A DNA stretch of 64,000 bases. It comes from Flavobacterium sp. YO12. Its GTDB lineage: Bacteria > Bacteroidota > Bacteroidia > Flavobacteriales > Flavobacteriaceae. Each line of letters starts with the position of its first letter. Position 1 is the stretch's first letter. The notes under the pieces are model-generated. The model ran no database searches. It had not been told where the DNA came from and worked only from the letters and a program-made list of their open reading frames with translations. The DNA lies in assembly GCF_004119495.1 (NCBI RefSeq), contig NZ_NRQU01000005.1, forward strand, positions 1-64,000, in the 5' to 3' direction. The translations under genes and the position numbers were made by a program. Below, one piece after another: positions 16,518 to 25,814 of this stretch.

Positions 16518-18776
16518 TTATTTCACCGAATAAGGTCTGTCTTTTGCCGCAACTCCCCACGTTTTAGAAGGCTTGTCTCCCATTGTAAAAATTAACTCGC
16601 CGCCTTTCATAATATCCGAATGAAGAATATAACTCTGAGTATAAGACTTTCCGTTTAAAGTTGCTTTTTGAATGTAGATATTCTTTGCACTGTTGTTTAA
16701 TGCTTTTACAGTAAAACTTTTTCCATCCGCTAAATTCAATGTTGATTCGTCCATACTTGGGCTTCCGAAAACATAAATTCCATTGAATGGATTTACAGAA
16801 TACATTCCCATTGCGCTCCAAATATACCAAGCTGACATTTGCCCGACATCTTCATTTCCGCACAATCCATCTGGTTTATCGCTGTATAAATTATCAACGA
16901 TGTAACGTACTTTTTCAGCTGTTTTCCAAGGTTGTCCAACGAAATTATAAAGGTATGTAATATGATGACTCGGCTCGTTTCCGTGTGCATACTGTCCAAT
17001 TAAACCTGTAATATCACTAGAAGCTTCTGCACCCATATCGCCTGTTATTGTAAACAAAGTATCTAGTTTTTTTGTAAATGACTTTTCACCGCCCAGCATA
17101 GCTATTAATCCTTCTACATCATGAGGCACTAACCAAGTATACTGCCATGCATTTCCCTCGGCAAAATCATCTTTCATGTGTGCCGATTTAAACGGATCAA
17201 AAGGGGTTCTCCATTGCGTATCACTTACTTTTCCACGTACAAAAGTCGTTGAAGGATCGTAATATTTTTTGTAGGCTTTTGAGCGATTAATGAAATAATT
17301 GTAATCTTCGGTTTTGCCCATTTTTTTTGCCATCATTGCAATTGCTCCATCTGAGATAGAATATTCCATACCAATAGCTACTGATTCTCTCAAACTATCT
17401 GCTGGAATGTAACCTATTTTTTTTACGAAATTCAATCCGCGATCGTCCTGCATTGCTGTTGCTTTCACCGCTTCGAAAGCCAACTCGCCATCGATTCCTT
17501 TGATGCCTTTTAAATACGCATCAGCAACAATCTGAATTGCACTATTTCCAGGCATACAATAGGTTTCATTTCCCATTAAATGCCAAACTGGAAGATGTCC
17601 AGTTTCTTTATAAATCGCCAGCATCGAATTAATAATATCCGAAACTTTATCGGTTTGCGTTAGCGTAAACAAAGGATTTGCTCCTCTGTAAGTATCCCAC
17701 AACGAAAATGTGGTTAAATTGGTAAATCCTGCTGCTCTATGGACTTGTTTGTCTGAACCGTAATAATCTCCATTGCTGTCATTGTAAGTCGATGGCGCAA
17801 TCATGGTGTGATATAAAGCGGTATAAAATGTTCTCATTTTAGTAATATCTTTCGATTTTACCTCAATTTTATTCAACTCTTTGTTCCATTTTTCATCCGC
17901 TTGAGCAGCCACTTTTTCGAAGTTCCAGCCTGAAATTTCTTTTTTAATATTCATTAAAGCGTTTTCTGTACTTACTGCCGAAATTCCTACTTTAATTTTA
18001 ATCACTTCATCTTTTAAAGTTGAAAACTGAAGTACTGCTTTGGCACTATCTCCCAAAACCACTTTATTAATCATCTCTTTTGTATTGTTGTACAACTGGA
18101 TTTTTTTAGCTGGTTTTGACAAAATAGCTGCAAAGTAAATACGCTGATCCGGTGCCCAGCCTTTCGAAAAACGATACCCTTCAATCAATGTATCATTTTT
18201 AACTCTGATATAAGTATCTACTGCTTTATCCCAGCCAATTCCTTCCACTAAATCTAAAACGATATGTGATTTATCTGAAGCGGGAAAAGTATATTTCTGA
18301 AAACCAACTCGCTCCGAAGCCGTCATTTCAGCTTTGATTCCGTTTTTCTTTAAAATAACAGAGTAATAACCTGGTTTTGCAACTTCATCTTTATGATCGA
18401 AACCTGAGATATAACCGTTTTCCATGTCTTTGGCGGTTCCTTTTTTCAGATTGATTTTACCAACAGCGGGCATAAAAAGTAAATCTCCAAGATCACCAAT
18501 TCCAGTTCCGCTTAAATGCGTGTGTGAAAATCCAATAATTGTTGGGTCAGAATAATGATAACCCGAACACCAATCCCAGCCTTGTGAGATGTTTACTGGT
18601 CCTAATTGAACACCTCCAAAAGGAACATTCGCTCCCATAAAAACGTGTCCGTGAAATCCTGTTCCAATAAACGGATCTACATATTGCGTTAAATTTTGTT
18701 TACTAGTCTGTCCTTGCATTTGCAGGCAGCAAAGACCTAAAATTGCAAAAAATGTTGATTTTAAATTTTTATTCAT
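16518..18776 (-). CDS. GH92 alpha-mannosidase
   Basis: Calcium-dependent inverting exo-alpha-mannosidase, 752 residues, with a signal peptide (FFAILGLCCLQMQGQ). The two-domain family layout is plain: an N-terminal beta-sandwich opening with YVDPFIGTG and VPFGGVQLGP, then the alpha/alpha barrel. The likely general acid is E540 in EGNAWQYTW. The likely base region is GNEDVGQMSAW at 640-650. The loop HGNEPSHH near 598-605 carries Glu where the second GH92 of the window has Gln, so the two probably take different linkages. GH92 enzymes commonly trim high-mannose N-glycans. It follows the GH3 gene at 18,920 with a 143-base gap holding a heptamer repeat, and a terminator lies downstream. Confidence 0.93.
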   Translation of the reverse strand: MNKNLKSTFFAILGLCCLQMQGQTSKQNLTQYVDPFIGTGFHGHVFMGANVPFGGVQLGPVNISQGWDWCSGYHYSDPTIIGFSHTHLSGTGIGDLGDLLFMPAVGKINLKKGTAKDMENGYISGFDHKDEVAKPGYYSVILKKNGIKAEMTASERVGFQKYTFPASDKSHIVLDLVEGIGWDKAVDTYIRVKNDTLIEGYRFSKGWAPDQRIYFAAILSKPAKKIQLYNNTKEMINKVVLGDSAKAVLQFSTLKDEVIKIKVGISAVSTENALMNIKKEISGWNFEKVAAQADEKWNKELNKIEVKSKDITKMRTFYTALYHTMIAPSTYNDSNGDYYGSDKQVHRAAGFTNLTTFSLWDTYRGANPLFTLTQTDKVSDIINSMLAIYKETGHLPVWHLMGNETYCMPGNSAIQIVADAYLKGIKGIDGELAFEAVKATAMQDDRGLNFVKKIGYIPADSLRESVAIGMEYSISDGAIAMMAKKMGKTEDYNYFINRSKAYKKYYDPSTTFVRGKVSDTQWRTPFDPFKSAHMKDDFAEGNAWQYTWLVPHDVEGLIAMLGGEKSFTKKLDTLFTITGDMGAEASSDITGLIGQYAHGNEPSHHITYLYNFVGQPWKTAEKVRYIVDNLYSDKPDGLCGNEDVGQMSAWYIWSAMGMYSVNPFNGIYVFGSPSMDESTLNLADGKSFTVKALNNSAKNIYIQKATLNGKSYTQSYILHSDIMKGGELIFTMGDKPSKTWGVAAKDRPYSVK

Positions 18777-18871
18777 ATTTTTTTATTTGATATATCTTAT
18801 TGTAATCTGAAAAAGTTTTTTGCCACGAATTACACGAATTAGCACTAATTTCTAGCAAAGCAAACCTGAGC

Positions 18872-18905
18872 CTCTTTACTCTTTACTCTTTACTCTTTAA
18901 TCTTT
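18872..18905. repeat. TCTTTAC heptamer tandem repeat
   Basis: About three and a half copies of the heptamer TCTTTAC between the GH3 stop and the GH92 start. Just before it (18,822-18,850) is CACGAATTACACGAATTAG, a short direct repeat. Copy number could vary by slippage. No regulatory role is shown. Confidence 0.6.
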
Positions 18906-18919
18906 CTTCTATAATCTCT

Positions 18920-21097
18920 CTACTTCACAATCTCAAAACTACCTTCCAACATTGTATCTCTTGAATTCGATCCGATTTTCAATGTGTAGTTTCCCTCATA
19001 GATCTTAAATTGTTTTGTAGTCTCGTCCCATTTTTGAAGCTCTTCCAGTGGAATTTGCAATGTGATTGTTTTTGATTTTCCTTTAACCAACGAAACACGT
19101 TTAAAAGCTTTCAGTTCTTTCAACGGCATTCTATCAACGTTCGGATATTCTACATACACCTGAGCAACTTCATCAGCATCATAATTTCCTGTATTAAAAA
19201 TTTCGATTTGCATTGAAATTTCGTCTGAACTCATTGTGACTCTCGTAGGTTGTCGAACCCAATTGTAGCCAAAAGTGCTGTAACTTAATCCAAAACCAAA
19301 CGGATATTGTACTTCTTTATCAGAATAGCGATACGTTCTTCCTGCCATTGCATAGCTGTTATAATCTGGTAAATCGCTGAACGATTTGTAGAAACTAACC
19401 GGTAAATGTCCTGATGGAGAAACTTTTCCAAAAAGAAGATTAGCCAAAGCTGTTCCGCCTTGTTCTCCTGGATACCATGCAAAAACAATAGCATCTACAT
19501 AAGGCTCAATTGCCGAAATATCAACTGCACTTCCGCCTGTTACTACTGCTATAAGAGGTGATTTAGTTCCTTTACGAAGCGCTTTTATATACGCAATATG
19601 CGACGCTGGTAAATCCATGTTTTTTCTGTCACCTTTTCCGTCAGCAAGGAAAGCATCACCTTCTTCGCCTTCGTAAACTGGAGTAAAACCAATTACTGCA
19701 ATCGTCAAATCGGCCATAGAAGCTGCCCAAACACCACCAAAGTTTTTTGTGTCTGTAAAATCGCATCCCATATCATATTCTACACGAGTATCAGGATCTA
19801 CAGCACCTGCAATTCCTTCTACAAAATTTACGGCTTTATCTGTAATTCCGTGATAATTACCTAATAAAGCATCTAGTGAAGCTGCATTTGGTCCAACGAC
19901 AACCATCGATTTATAATCGTCTTTTTTCAACGGAAGCAATTTTGCTTTCTTCTCTCCCACTTCACCATTCTTCAACAAAACCATGCTTTGTTCTGCCATT
20001 TTTCGACTTAGATTTCTGTGATAGGTATTGGCAATACTGTCTATACCATACTTTCTATACGGATTATCTTCTGCTTTGTCGTAAAATCCAAGTTTAAACT
20101 GTGTACGTAATGTTGGTGCTAATGCGTTATCAATGTCTTTTTGAGTAATTAGTTTTTGATTCAAAGCATTGATAGCGTCTTTTTGCAATAATCCGCTGCA
20201 ATCCATATTTACTCCTGCTTTAATTGCTTCAGCTGCAACAGTTACGCTGTTTGGCAGGGTTTTATGGCTTTCGTAAATATCCTGAAGAGCCCAACAATCG
20301 GTAACAACATGACCTCCAAAATTCCATTCATTTCGTAAAATATCTTTTAGTAATGTTTTACCTGTACAACATGGCTCAGAATTTACACGGTTATAAGCGC
20401 ACATTACGGTTTCTACTTTTGCATCGACTAACTTTTTGAAAGCGTATAAATACGTTTCTCTCAAATCTTTTTCATCTACAATCACATCAATCGAGTGTCT
20501 GTTTTTTTCAGGACCGCTGTGTACGGCAAAATGTTTGGCACAAGCTGCCGCTTTCATATATTTTGGATCTGTTCCTTGTAAACCTTTTACATAAGCGGTT
20601 CCCATTTTTCCAGTTAAAAACGGATCTTCACCATAGGTTTCTTGTCCTCTTCCCCAACGTGGATCTCTGAAAATATTGATGTTTGGTGACCAAAAATTCA
20701 GTCCCATATATTGCAAACGACGATCTTTGGCTACAGCCATATTATTTTTGGCTCTGGCTTCGGTTGAGATTGCATTTGCAACCTCGTTTAATAAATTGTC
20801 GTTAAAGGAAGCTGCCATACCTAAAGCTTGCGGAAAAACAGTTGCTTTTCCTGCTCTCGCTACTCCGTGCAGCGATTCGTTCCACCAATTGTACTGCGGA
20901 ATATCTAATCGTTTTACGGCTTTGCTTTCGAATCCTAATAAAGATATTTTTTCTTCAATTGTCAATTGTTTTAGTAAATCATCAACTCTTTTATCTATTG
21001 ATAGATTTTGATTTTTGTAAGCTGCATTTTTTTGCTGCGCATAATTGATTCCTATACAAAAACAAAAAACAGTACAAATCGGAAATTTCTTAAACAA
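18920..21097 (-). CDS. GH3 beta-glycosidase of the beta-xylosidase-like clade
   Basis: Retaining exo-beta-glycosidase, 725 residues, with a short signal peptide ending near NYAQQ. The GH3 barrel, sandwich and C-terminal Fn3-like domain are all present. The nucleophile is D267 in HVVTDCWALQD. Substrate-site motifs include YNWWNESLHGVAR (69-81), RDPRWGRGQETYGEDP and KHFAVHSGPE. The NWWNExLHGVAR signature is typical of GH3 proteins annotated as beta-xylosidases rather than beta-glucosidases. In an N-glycan locus that suggests removal of the core beta-1,2-xylose of plant glycans, but this is inference; GlcNAc or glucose cannot be excluded. A TAAATCGTTTTA box lies 48 bases upstream of the ATG, so the gene probably has its own regulated promoter. 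Confidence 0.88.
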   Translation of the reverse strand: MFKKFPICTVFCFCIGINYAQQKNAAYKNQNLSIDKRVDDLLKQLTIEEKISLLGFESKAVKRLDIPQYNWWNESLHGVARAGKATVFPQALGMAASFNDNLLNEVANAISTEARAKNNMAVAKDRRLQYMGLNFWSPNINIFRDPRWGRGQETYGEDPFLTGKMGTAYVKGLQGTDPKYMKAAACAKHFAVHSGPEKNRHSIDVIVDEKDLRETYLYAFKKLVDAKVETVMCAYNRVNSEPCCTGKTLLKDILRNEWNFGGHVVTDCWALQDIYESHKTLPNSVTVAAEAIKAGVNMDCSGLLQKDAINALNQKLITQKDIDNALAPTLRTQFKLGFYDKAEDNPYRKYGIDSIANTYHRNLSRKMAEQSMVLLKNGEVGEKKAKLLPLKKDDYKSMVVVGPNAASLDALLGNYHGITDKAVNFVEGIAGAVDPDTRVEYDMGCDFTDTKNFGGVWAASMADLTIAVIGFTPVYEGEEGDAFLADGKGDRKNMDLPASHIAYIKALRKGTKSPLIAVVTGGSAVDISAIEPYVDAIVFAWYPGEQGGTALANLLFGKVSPSGHLPVSFYKSFSDLPDYNSYAMAGRTYRYSDKEVQYPFGFGLSYSTFGYNWVRQPTRVTMSSDEISMQIEIFNTGNYDADEVAQVYVEYPNVDRMPLKELKAFKRVSLVKGKSKTITLQIPLEELQKWDETTKQFKIYEGNYTLKIGSNSRDTMLEGSFEIVK

Positions 21098-21145
21098 TTC
21101 ATTATTGAGATTTTAAAATTTTATTATCGTATTTCTTTTTTTTAC

Positions 21146-21157
21146 TAAATCGTTTTA
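21146..21157. promoter_or_regulatory. Putative LacI-type operator upstream of GH3
   Basis: TAAATCGTTTTA, with left flank TTTAC as in other copies. It lies 48 bases before the GH3 ATG. It is one of about ten sites in the window that fit TAAAWCGWTTTA with at most two changes. Confidence 0.6.
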
Positions 21158-21449
21158 TCAATTAAAGCAAATGGCTGTAAAATTCAGTTATGCCAAGTGT
21201 TTTCAAAAACTATAACTTACTTTACTTCAAAGAATAAACATTTTTCTTTATTACTTTATTTGAAATATTTCAGAAATTTAAAGATAGAATATCTTTTTGA
21301 TTAAATAATACTCCGATTTTATCTAAATTTAATTTACAATTGCCTTTACTTTAACTTAAAAAATAAAAAAGAGATATCTCTTACGAAATATCTCACTTAC
21401 ATAAATGCAATCCTAAATTAAAGTTCTATAAAATTCTGCTCAATAAAAG

Positions 21450-21484
21450 AGGTGAAGTTGATAATTATCTTATCTACTTCACCT
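21450..21484 (-). terminator. Terminator after the six-hairpin glycosidase gene
   Basis: AGGTGAAGT pairs perfectly with ACTTCACCT over a 17-base loop. On the minus strand it is followed by CTTTTATT. It starts 15 bases past the stop at 21,499. The remaining gap down to 21,157 is AT-rich and also holds the perfect palindrome AAGAGATATCTCTT (21,370-21,383). I see no gene there. Confidence 0.75.
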
Positions 21485-21498
21485 TTCTGTGGATTTTC

Positions 21499-22791
21499 TT
21501 ATTTATTCAGATTTTCGAACATTACGATTGCGGTGTACAAAACTCCTGCTTCACCTCTAAAAGTTCCTGATCCTCTTGGTTCATTTTTTATCGAATACCA
21601 TTCGTAGAAACCGTTATTGTCTTTTACGCGTTTCAGCATTGGCTGTACTTCTCTGTACGCTTCTTCCACATATCCATATTTAATTAACTGCTGAATTGTT
21701 CTTGCTCCAAACCAAGTCCAATCACCGCCATTTTGATAACTGTAAACCGGATTCATAATTTTGTTTACAAAAAAACCATTTGGATAAGGAGGATAAAGTG
21801 TTAAACCAATAGAAGGAGCTCCGGCTTCTTTTACTCTTTTTACCATTTCATCAAGCGAAGCTTTTACTTCTGCTTTGCTCAATAATCCAGCTTCCATTGC
21901 AACAGTTGTTCCTCCGAAATAAAAGATATTATTCTCATCAAAATCTGCTGGAAATGGCGAACCGTCTAAATACAAATGCGGAATGTATTTTTGATTTTTA
22001 GCATCCCAAAGATAAGTTCTTGTATTTTTAGCAACGTCTGTTTTGATTTTTTGCCATTTGGTTTTAGTTGACGGAATCATTTCCATTAAATTATTTAATG
22101 CTACAATAAACATTGCATTATCATAAATATCGCAAGCCATATGCGTATTTCCGTCAAGATCAACTCCGTAACCTTCCTCCGGCTGTACATCACCCCAATC
22201 TGCAGTAGTTGCGCCAGTAATTAAGCCGTATTTTGTGGTATAGCGGTTTTTCATTAAAAAGTCCATAGACCATTCTAATCTTTTTGCAACGGTTTTATCT
22301 CCCACTTTTTCTATCAGGATTGATTTATCACCTGTTAATTGAATATACTTATAAACGGCTTGTACCAATGAAGTTTCCTGATCGGTTTCAACCGTGTTTT
22401 TATGTGCAGCATATCTTGGTTCTAACTTTGAATAAGAGAAGTCTGTTTCTCCTGCTCCAATTTGTTCTTTAGGAGTATAACCGTCAATAATGTTTCCGTC
22501 ATCTCCCTGCATTCTAAAAAACACTAACAGATTTTCTTTTATATCTTCTTTTTTAGTGACTTGTGCGGCTAATTCGATAAACGTATTATAATCACGAATC
22601 CACACTTCACGGTAACCGTCACCAGCATTTACGCCAGTTTTAATTACTTCTAAAGCTTTCTTTTTTACGAACGCCATATTTTGATCGTTCTTGATTTTCT
22701 CCGACATTTTTTTGTCAATCGGCATTTTTGGCTGCGCTGTAAGTGTCAGCATAAAAGCAAGTGCCGCTGCTGACGAAAGTATTTTTTTCAT
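21499..22791 (-). CDS. Secreted six-hairpin (alpha/alpha barrel) glycoside hydrolase, family not assigned
   Basis: Protein of 430 residues with a signal peptide ending near LTAQ. The repeated helix pairs and acidic-aromatic motifs are those of an (alpha/alpha)6-barrel glycosidase: GDGYREVWIRDYNTF (57-71), FFRMQGDDGNIIDGY, NTVETDQETSLVQAVYKYI (132-150), TTADWGDVQPE (195-205), GGDWTWFGARTIQQL, and GTFRGEAGVLYTAI at the end. WIRD and ETDQ recall GH63-, GH37- and GH125-like enzymes. GH125 exo-alpha-1,6-mannosidase is a tempting guess beside GH92 and GH38, but I do not see clear GH125 signatures. It has its own terminator, and a composite repeat lies between it and the GH92 gene upstream. Glycosidase activity is likely; the family and substrate are open. 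Confidence 0.68.
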   Translation of the reverse strand: MKKILSSAAALAFMLTLTAQPKMPIDKKMSEKIKNDQNMAFVKKKALEVIKTGVNAGDGYREVWIRDYNTFIELAAQVTKKEDIKENLLVFFRMQGDDGNIIDGYTPKEQIGAGETDFSYSKLEPRYAAHKNTVETDQETSLVQAVYKYIQLTGDKSILIEKVGDKTVAKRLEWSMDFLMKNRYTTKYGLITGATTADWGDVQPEEGYGVDLDGNTHMACDIYDNAMFIVALNNLMEMIPSTKTKWQKIKTDVAKNTRTYLWDAKNQKYIPHLYLDGSPFPADFDENNIFYFGGTTVAMEAGLLSKAEVKASLDEMVKRVKEAGAPSIGLTLYPPYPNGFFVNKIMNPVYSYQNGGDWTWFGARTIQQLIKYGYVEEAYREVQPMLKRVKDNNGFYEWYSIKNEPRGSGTFRGEAGVLYTAIVMFENLNK

Positions 22792-22848
22792 GTTTATTTA
22801 AATTGGAATTATTGTTTGTTGTTTTTAGTTCGTTGCGATTAGTTTTTT

Positions 22849-23034
22849 AAACACATAGAGACATAGATTTTAACTGTAAATAAAGAGTACAAAAAGAAAT
22901 ATATTTCTTTCACATAATTGGCTTTGTGAATTGTCACCCTGAACGTAGTCGAAAGGCGTTCTAATTGGCACGTGGGCTTCGACTCCGCTCAGCCTGACAA
23001 ATGATTATCAAAAAAACTATGTTTCAATGTGTTT
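22849..23034. repeat. Composite dispersed repeat, copy A
   Basis: The ends are AAACACATAGAGACATAG and CTATGTTTCAATGTGTTT, imperfect terminal inverted repeats. A second palindromic element is nested inside: CACCCTGAACGTAGTCGAA and TTCGACTCCGCTCAGCC. The whole unit is the reverse complement of copy B at 25,576, so the two copies flank the GH92 lipoprotein gene in opposite orientation. No ORF of note. Confidence 0.75.
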
Positions 23035-23066
23035 AAATAAATTCTCCATTAAAATATTTTAAAAAC

Positions 23067-25448
23067 TTATTCACTTGTACTCATTGATGGCGGTGGTGTT
23101 TTTATACCCCATTTTGTATTTGGTTTTGCTCCCATTTCAAAAAATAAGGTTCCACCATCGGTTAGTTTTTTACGATCAATCCAGGCATTTTCTATTTTCT
23201 CTCCATTGAAAGATGCTGATTGAATGTATTTATTTTTCTTCGAATTATTTTTGGTCTCGATTACCAATTCTTCACCTTTATAATATTTCGGATCAAGTTT
23301 AATGGTCACTTTATCAAATAATGGACTTCCAAACTGAAATGTCGGATTCATGGCTGCATGTCCCTGAACATCAAACAATCCCATTGAAGCCATTACAAAC
23401 CAAGCTCCCAATTGCCCTTGATCTTCGTCTTGCCCAAATCCATAACCGTGAAGTGGTTCAGCACCATAGAATTCTTCACAAATGGCACGCGACCATTTTT
23501 GAGTAAGCCAAGGTTTTCCAGAGTAATTAAATAGAAATGAATGATGTAGACAAGGCTGGTTTCCGTGATTGTAGAGCATTTCTAAACCTGAAAAACTATC
23601 AATTCCGTTGCCGCCGCCAAAAGTCGATTTTTGACTTTCATTAAACGTGGTTTCCAGACGTTTGTTGAATAAATCTAAACCTAAAACCTTGATTAATCCT
23701 GCAGGATCTTGCGGCACATACCAAGTATATTGATAGGCATTTGCTTCTTGAAATCCTCTCCAAGCCTGCATTGGATTGAAATTTTCAATGAATTTTCCGT
23801 TTTCATATTTTGGACGGATAAACTTGGTTTCAGGATCAAAAATATTCTTCCAGTTTCCTGCTTGTTTAGTTAGTTTTTTATAATCTTCGGTCTTGCCTAA
23901 AGCTTTTGCAAATTGAGAAACTCCGTAAGAAGTATACGCAAATTCCAATGTGTGAGAGGCACCAAAATTAAATACCCAGCCATTTGCAAGTGTGGTATCT
24001 TTTGCAGGAATATATCCGTCTTTTACAAAATAAGCCAAGTCATATTTTCCTGAACCAAACGGACGTTTGCTGTAACCTGTTTCATTTTTATAGGCAATTT
24101 TATAAGCTTCTTCTACATCAAAATCTCGAATTCCGCTATTGTAAGCTGTCGCAATCATCAAACCAAAACAGTTTGTCTGTACGCCATTTGCATGTGCTCC
24201 AGCGGCGGTTCCGTCGTGTAACCAGCCTGTTTCTTTTGCAAAATCAATATTCGATTGAAGGTATTCGCTCAAATAATCTGGGTACGCCAATGCCCAAAGT
24301 TGTCCTAAATTCCAGAATCCGCCCCAGATACCGTCTGTGTTGTAATGATTGTATTTTGGTTTTCCGTTTCCGTCAAGCGGAATTTTACCAATTTTACCAT
24401 CATGTCTCGGATAACTTCCGTTAGCATCACTGGCTAATCCACGTCCTAGAAGAGCGTGATATAAACCTGTGTAGAATTTTACTTTATTGATACTGTCTTT
24501 TGTTTCTACTTTAATTCGACCTAACTTTTCATTCCATTTTTCGTGTGCCGTTTCTTTTACAGCATCAAAAGTTTGCCCTGTCGCTTCGGTTTTCAAATTC
24601 AATTTTGCATTTTCGATACTTGTATATGAAAGCCCCACTTGCATTTCGACAACTTCTCCTTTTTTGGTAGCGAAATTGATATACATTCCGTTTCCAATTC
24701 CCTTAGTTTCCTTTTGACCGTCAAACGTTTTATCTTCTACAAATGAACCAAAAGACAGAGGTGTTTTACTAAGCTGAATTACAAAATACATTTTTACACG
24801 CTTTTCAGGATCGCAGAATTTCAAATACTCGGGAAAAGTTTCTATTGTTCCTTCTAATGTATTTTTTCCAGAAAGTTTCATCGTTGCTTCGGCAACGCCG
24901 CTGCTTTCGCCTTGACGATGCCCAATATCAAAAATAATATGTGATGCTGCAGATTCAGGAAAAGTGTAACGATGAAAACCAACTCTTTCTGTCGCTGTCA
25001 ACTCTGCTTTTATCCCATATTCTTTTAAGAAAACAGAATAATATCCCGGTTCTGCATATTCTTCTTCTTTATCAAATAATGATCGATATCCTGTTTCTGG
25101 TTTTTCTAAAGTTCCCGGCGTAGTCTGTAATTTTCCTGTTATTGGCATTGCCACCAAACCGCCAATTTGGAACTCGTGAAAATGTCCAAATCCTTCAATC
25201 GAATTATGACGATCGTCGTAGCCGCAAGGTGCCCAGCTTCCGCCGCTTCCGTAAGCATTGGTATGCGGAGCCAATTTTGCCATTCCAAAAGGCAGAGAAG
25301 CAGGCGTATAAAAAAACCAACGTCCGTGCACGGAACCTATCTGCGGATTGACCCAAGCTGTTGCATTAAAATCATCTTTTTTGTCCGAACAGGAAAAAAG
25401 CGAAATGATCATTGCGAACAATAATATTGTCTTTGAAATTGTTTTCAT
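23067..25448 (-). CDS. GH92 alpha-mannosidase, lipoprotein
   Basis: Second GH92 exo-alpha-mannosidase, 793 residues. The N-terminus ends in IISLFSCSDKK, a lipobox with Cys20, so the mature enzyme is a lipoprotein. An outer-membrane or surface location is possible. Family landmarks are WVNPQIGSV, SLPFGMAKLAPHT and GFGHFHE in the sandwich domain. In the barrel the likely acid is E568 (FQEANAYQYTW), and the likely base region is GQDEDQGQLGAW near 672-683. The loop reads HGNQPCLHH (628-636), with Gln where the other GH92 has Glu, suggesting a different linkage preference (inference). It is flanked by inverted copies of the composite repeat, with gaps of 32 and 127 bases. It is probably expressed with the mannosidase group but from its own transcript. 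Confidence 0.93.
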   Translation of the reverse strand: MKTISKTILLFAMIISLFSCSDKKDDFNATAWVNPQIGSVHGRWFFYTPASLPFGMAKLAPHTNAYGSGGSWAPCGYDDRHNSIEGFGHFHEFQIGGLVAMPITGKLQTTPGTLEKPETGYRSLFDKEEEYAEPGYYSVFLKEYGIKAELTATERVGFHRYTFPESAASHIIFDIGHRQGESSGVAEATMKLSGKNTLEGTIETFPEYLKFCDPEKRVKMYFVIQLSKTPLSFGSFVEDKTFDGQKETKGIGNGMYINFATKKGEVVEMQVGLSYTSIENAKLNLKTEATGQTFDAVKETAHEKWNEKLGRIKVETKDSINKVKFYTGLYHALLGRGLASDANGSYPRHDGKIGKIPLDGNGKPKYNHYNTDGIWGGFWNLGQLWALAYPDYLSEYLQSNIDFAKETGWLHDGTAAGAHANGVQTNCFGLMIATAYNSGIRDFDVEEAYKIAYKNETGYSKRPFGSGKYDLAYFVKDGYIPAKDTTLANGWVFNFGASHTLEFAYTSYGVSQFAKALGKTEDYKKLTKQAGNWKNIFDPETKFIRPKYENGKFIENFNPMQAWRGFQEANAYQYTWYVPQDPAGLIKVLGLDLFNKRLETTFNESQKSTFGGGNGIDSFSGLEMLYNHGNQPCLHHSFLFNYSGKPWLTQKWSRAICEEFYGAEPLHGYGFGQDEDQGQLGAWFVMASMGLFDVQGHAAMNPTFQFGSPLFDKVTIKLDPKYYKGEELVIETKNNSKKNKYIQSASFNGEKIENAWIDRKKLTDGGTLFFEMGAKPNTKWGIKTPPPSMSTSE

Positions 25449-25575
25449 ATATCTTAAATTTAATATCAGGGCATTTTTTTTAATTGCAACGGTAAATTTT
25501 TGACGCGGATTAAACGGATTCGCTATCGCGAAAACGCTGATTTTAACCGATTTTAAACCGTTGGGGCAATACTTC

Positions 25576-25775
25576 TAACACATAGAAATATAGTTTTTTA
25601 TAACCATATTGTCAGGCGAAGTCGTTGTCAGGCTGAGCGTAGTCGAAGCCCATGTGCTAATTGGAACGTCCTACGACTTCGCTCAGGGTGACAATTCACA
25701 AAGCCAATTATGTGAAAGAAATATATTTCTTTTTGTCTCCTTTTTTAAGCATAGAATCTATGTTTCTATGTGTTA
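25576..25775. repeat. Composite dispersed repeat, copy B (inverted relative to copy A)
   Basis: The reverse complement reads through the same order of blocks as copy A: AACACATAGAAACATAG, AAAAAGAAATATATTTCTTT, CACATAATTGGCTTTGTGAA, then the nested CACCCTGAGCG...GCTCAGCCTGACA palindrome, then CTATATTTCTATGTGTT. It fills most of the 366-base gap between GH38 and GH92. The rest (25,500-25,560) holds GACGCGGATTAAACGGATT-type short repeats. No gene. Confidence 0.75.
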
Positions 25776-25814
25776 GATTATTATTATTTTGCGATTACGC
25801 CCAGCGGGTCAATT

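Noticed and set aside
21499..22791. Direct assignment to GH125
   Set aside because: The neighbourhood fits, but the sequence motifs I can read do not clearly match that family, so I left the family open.
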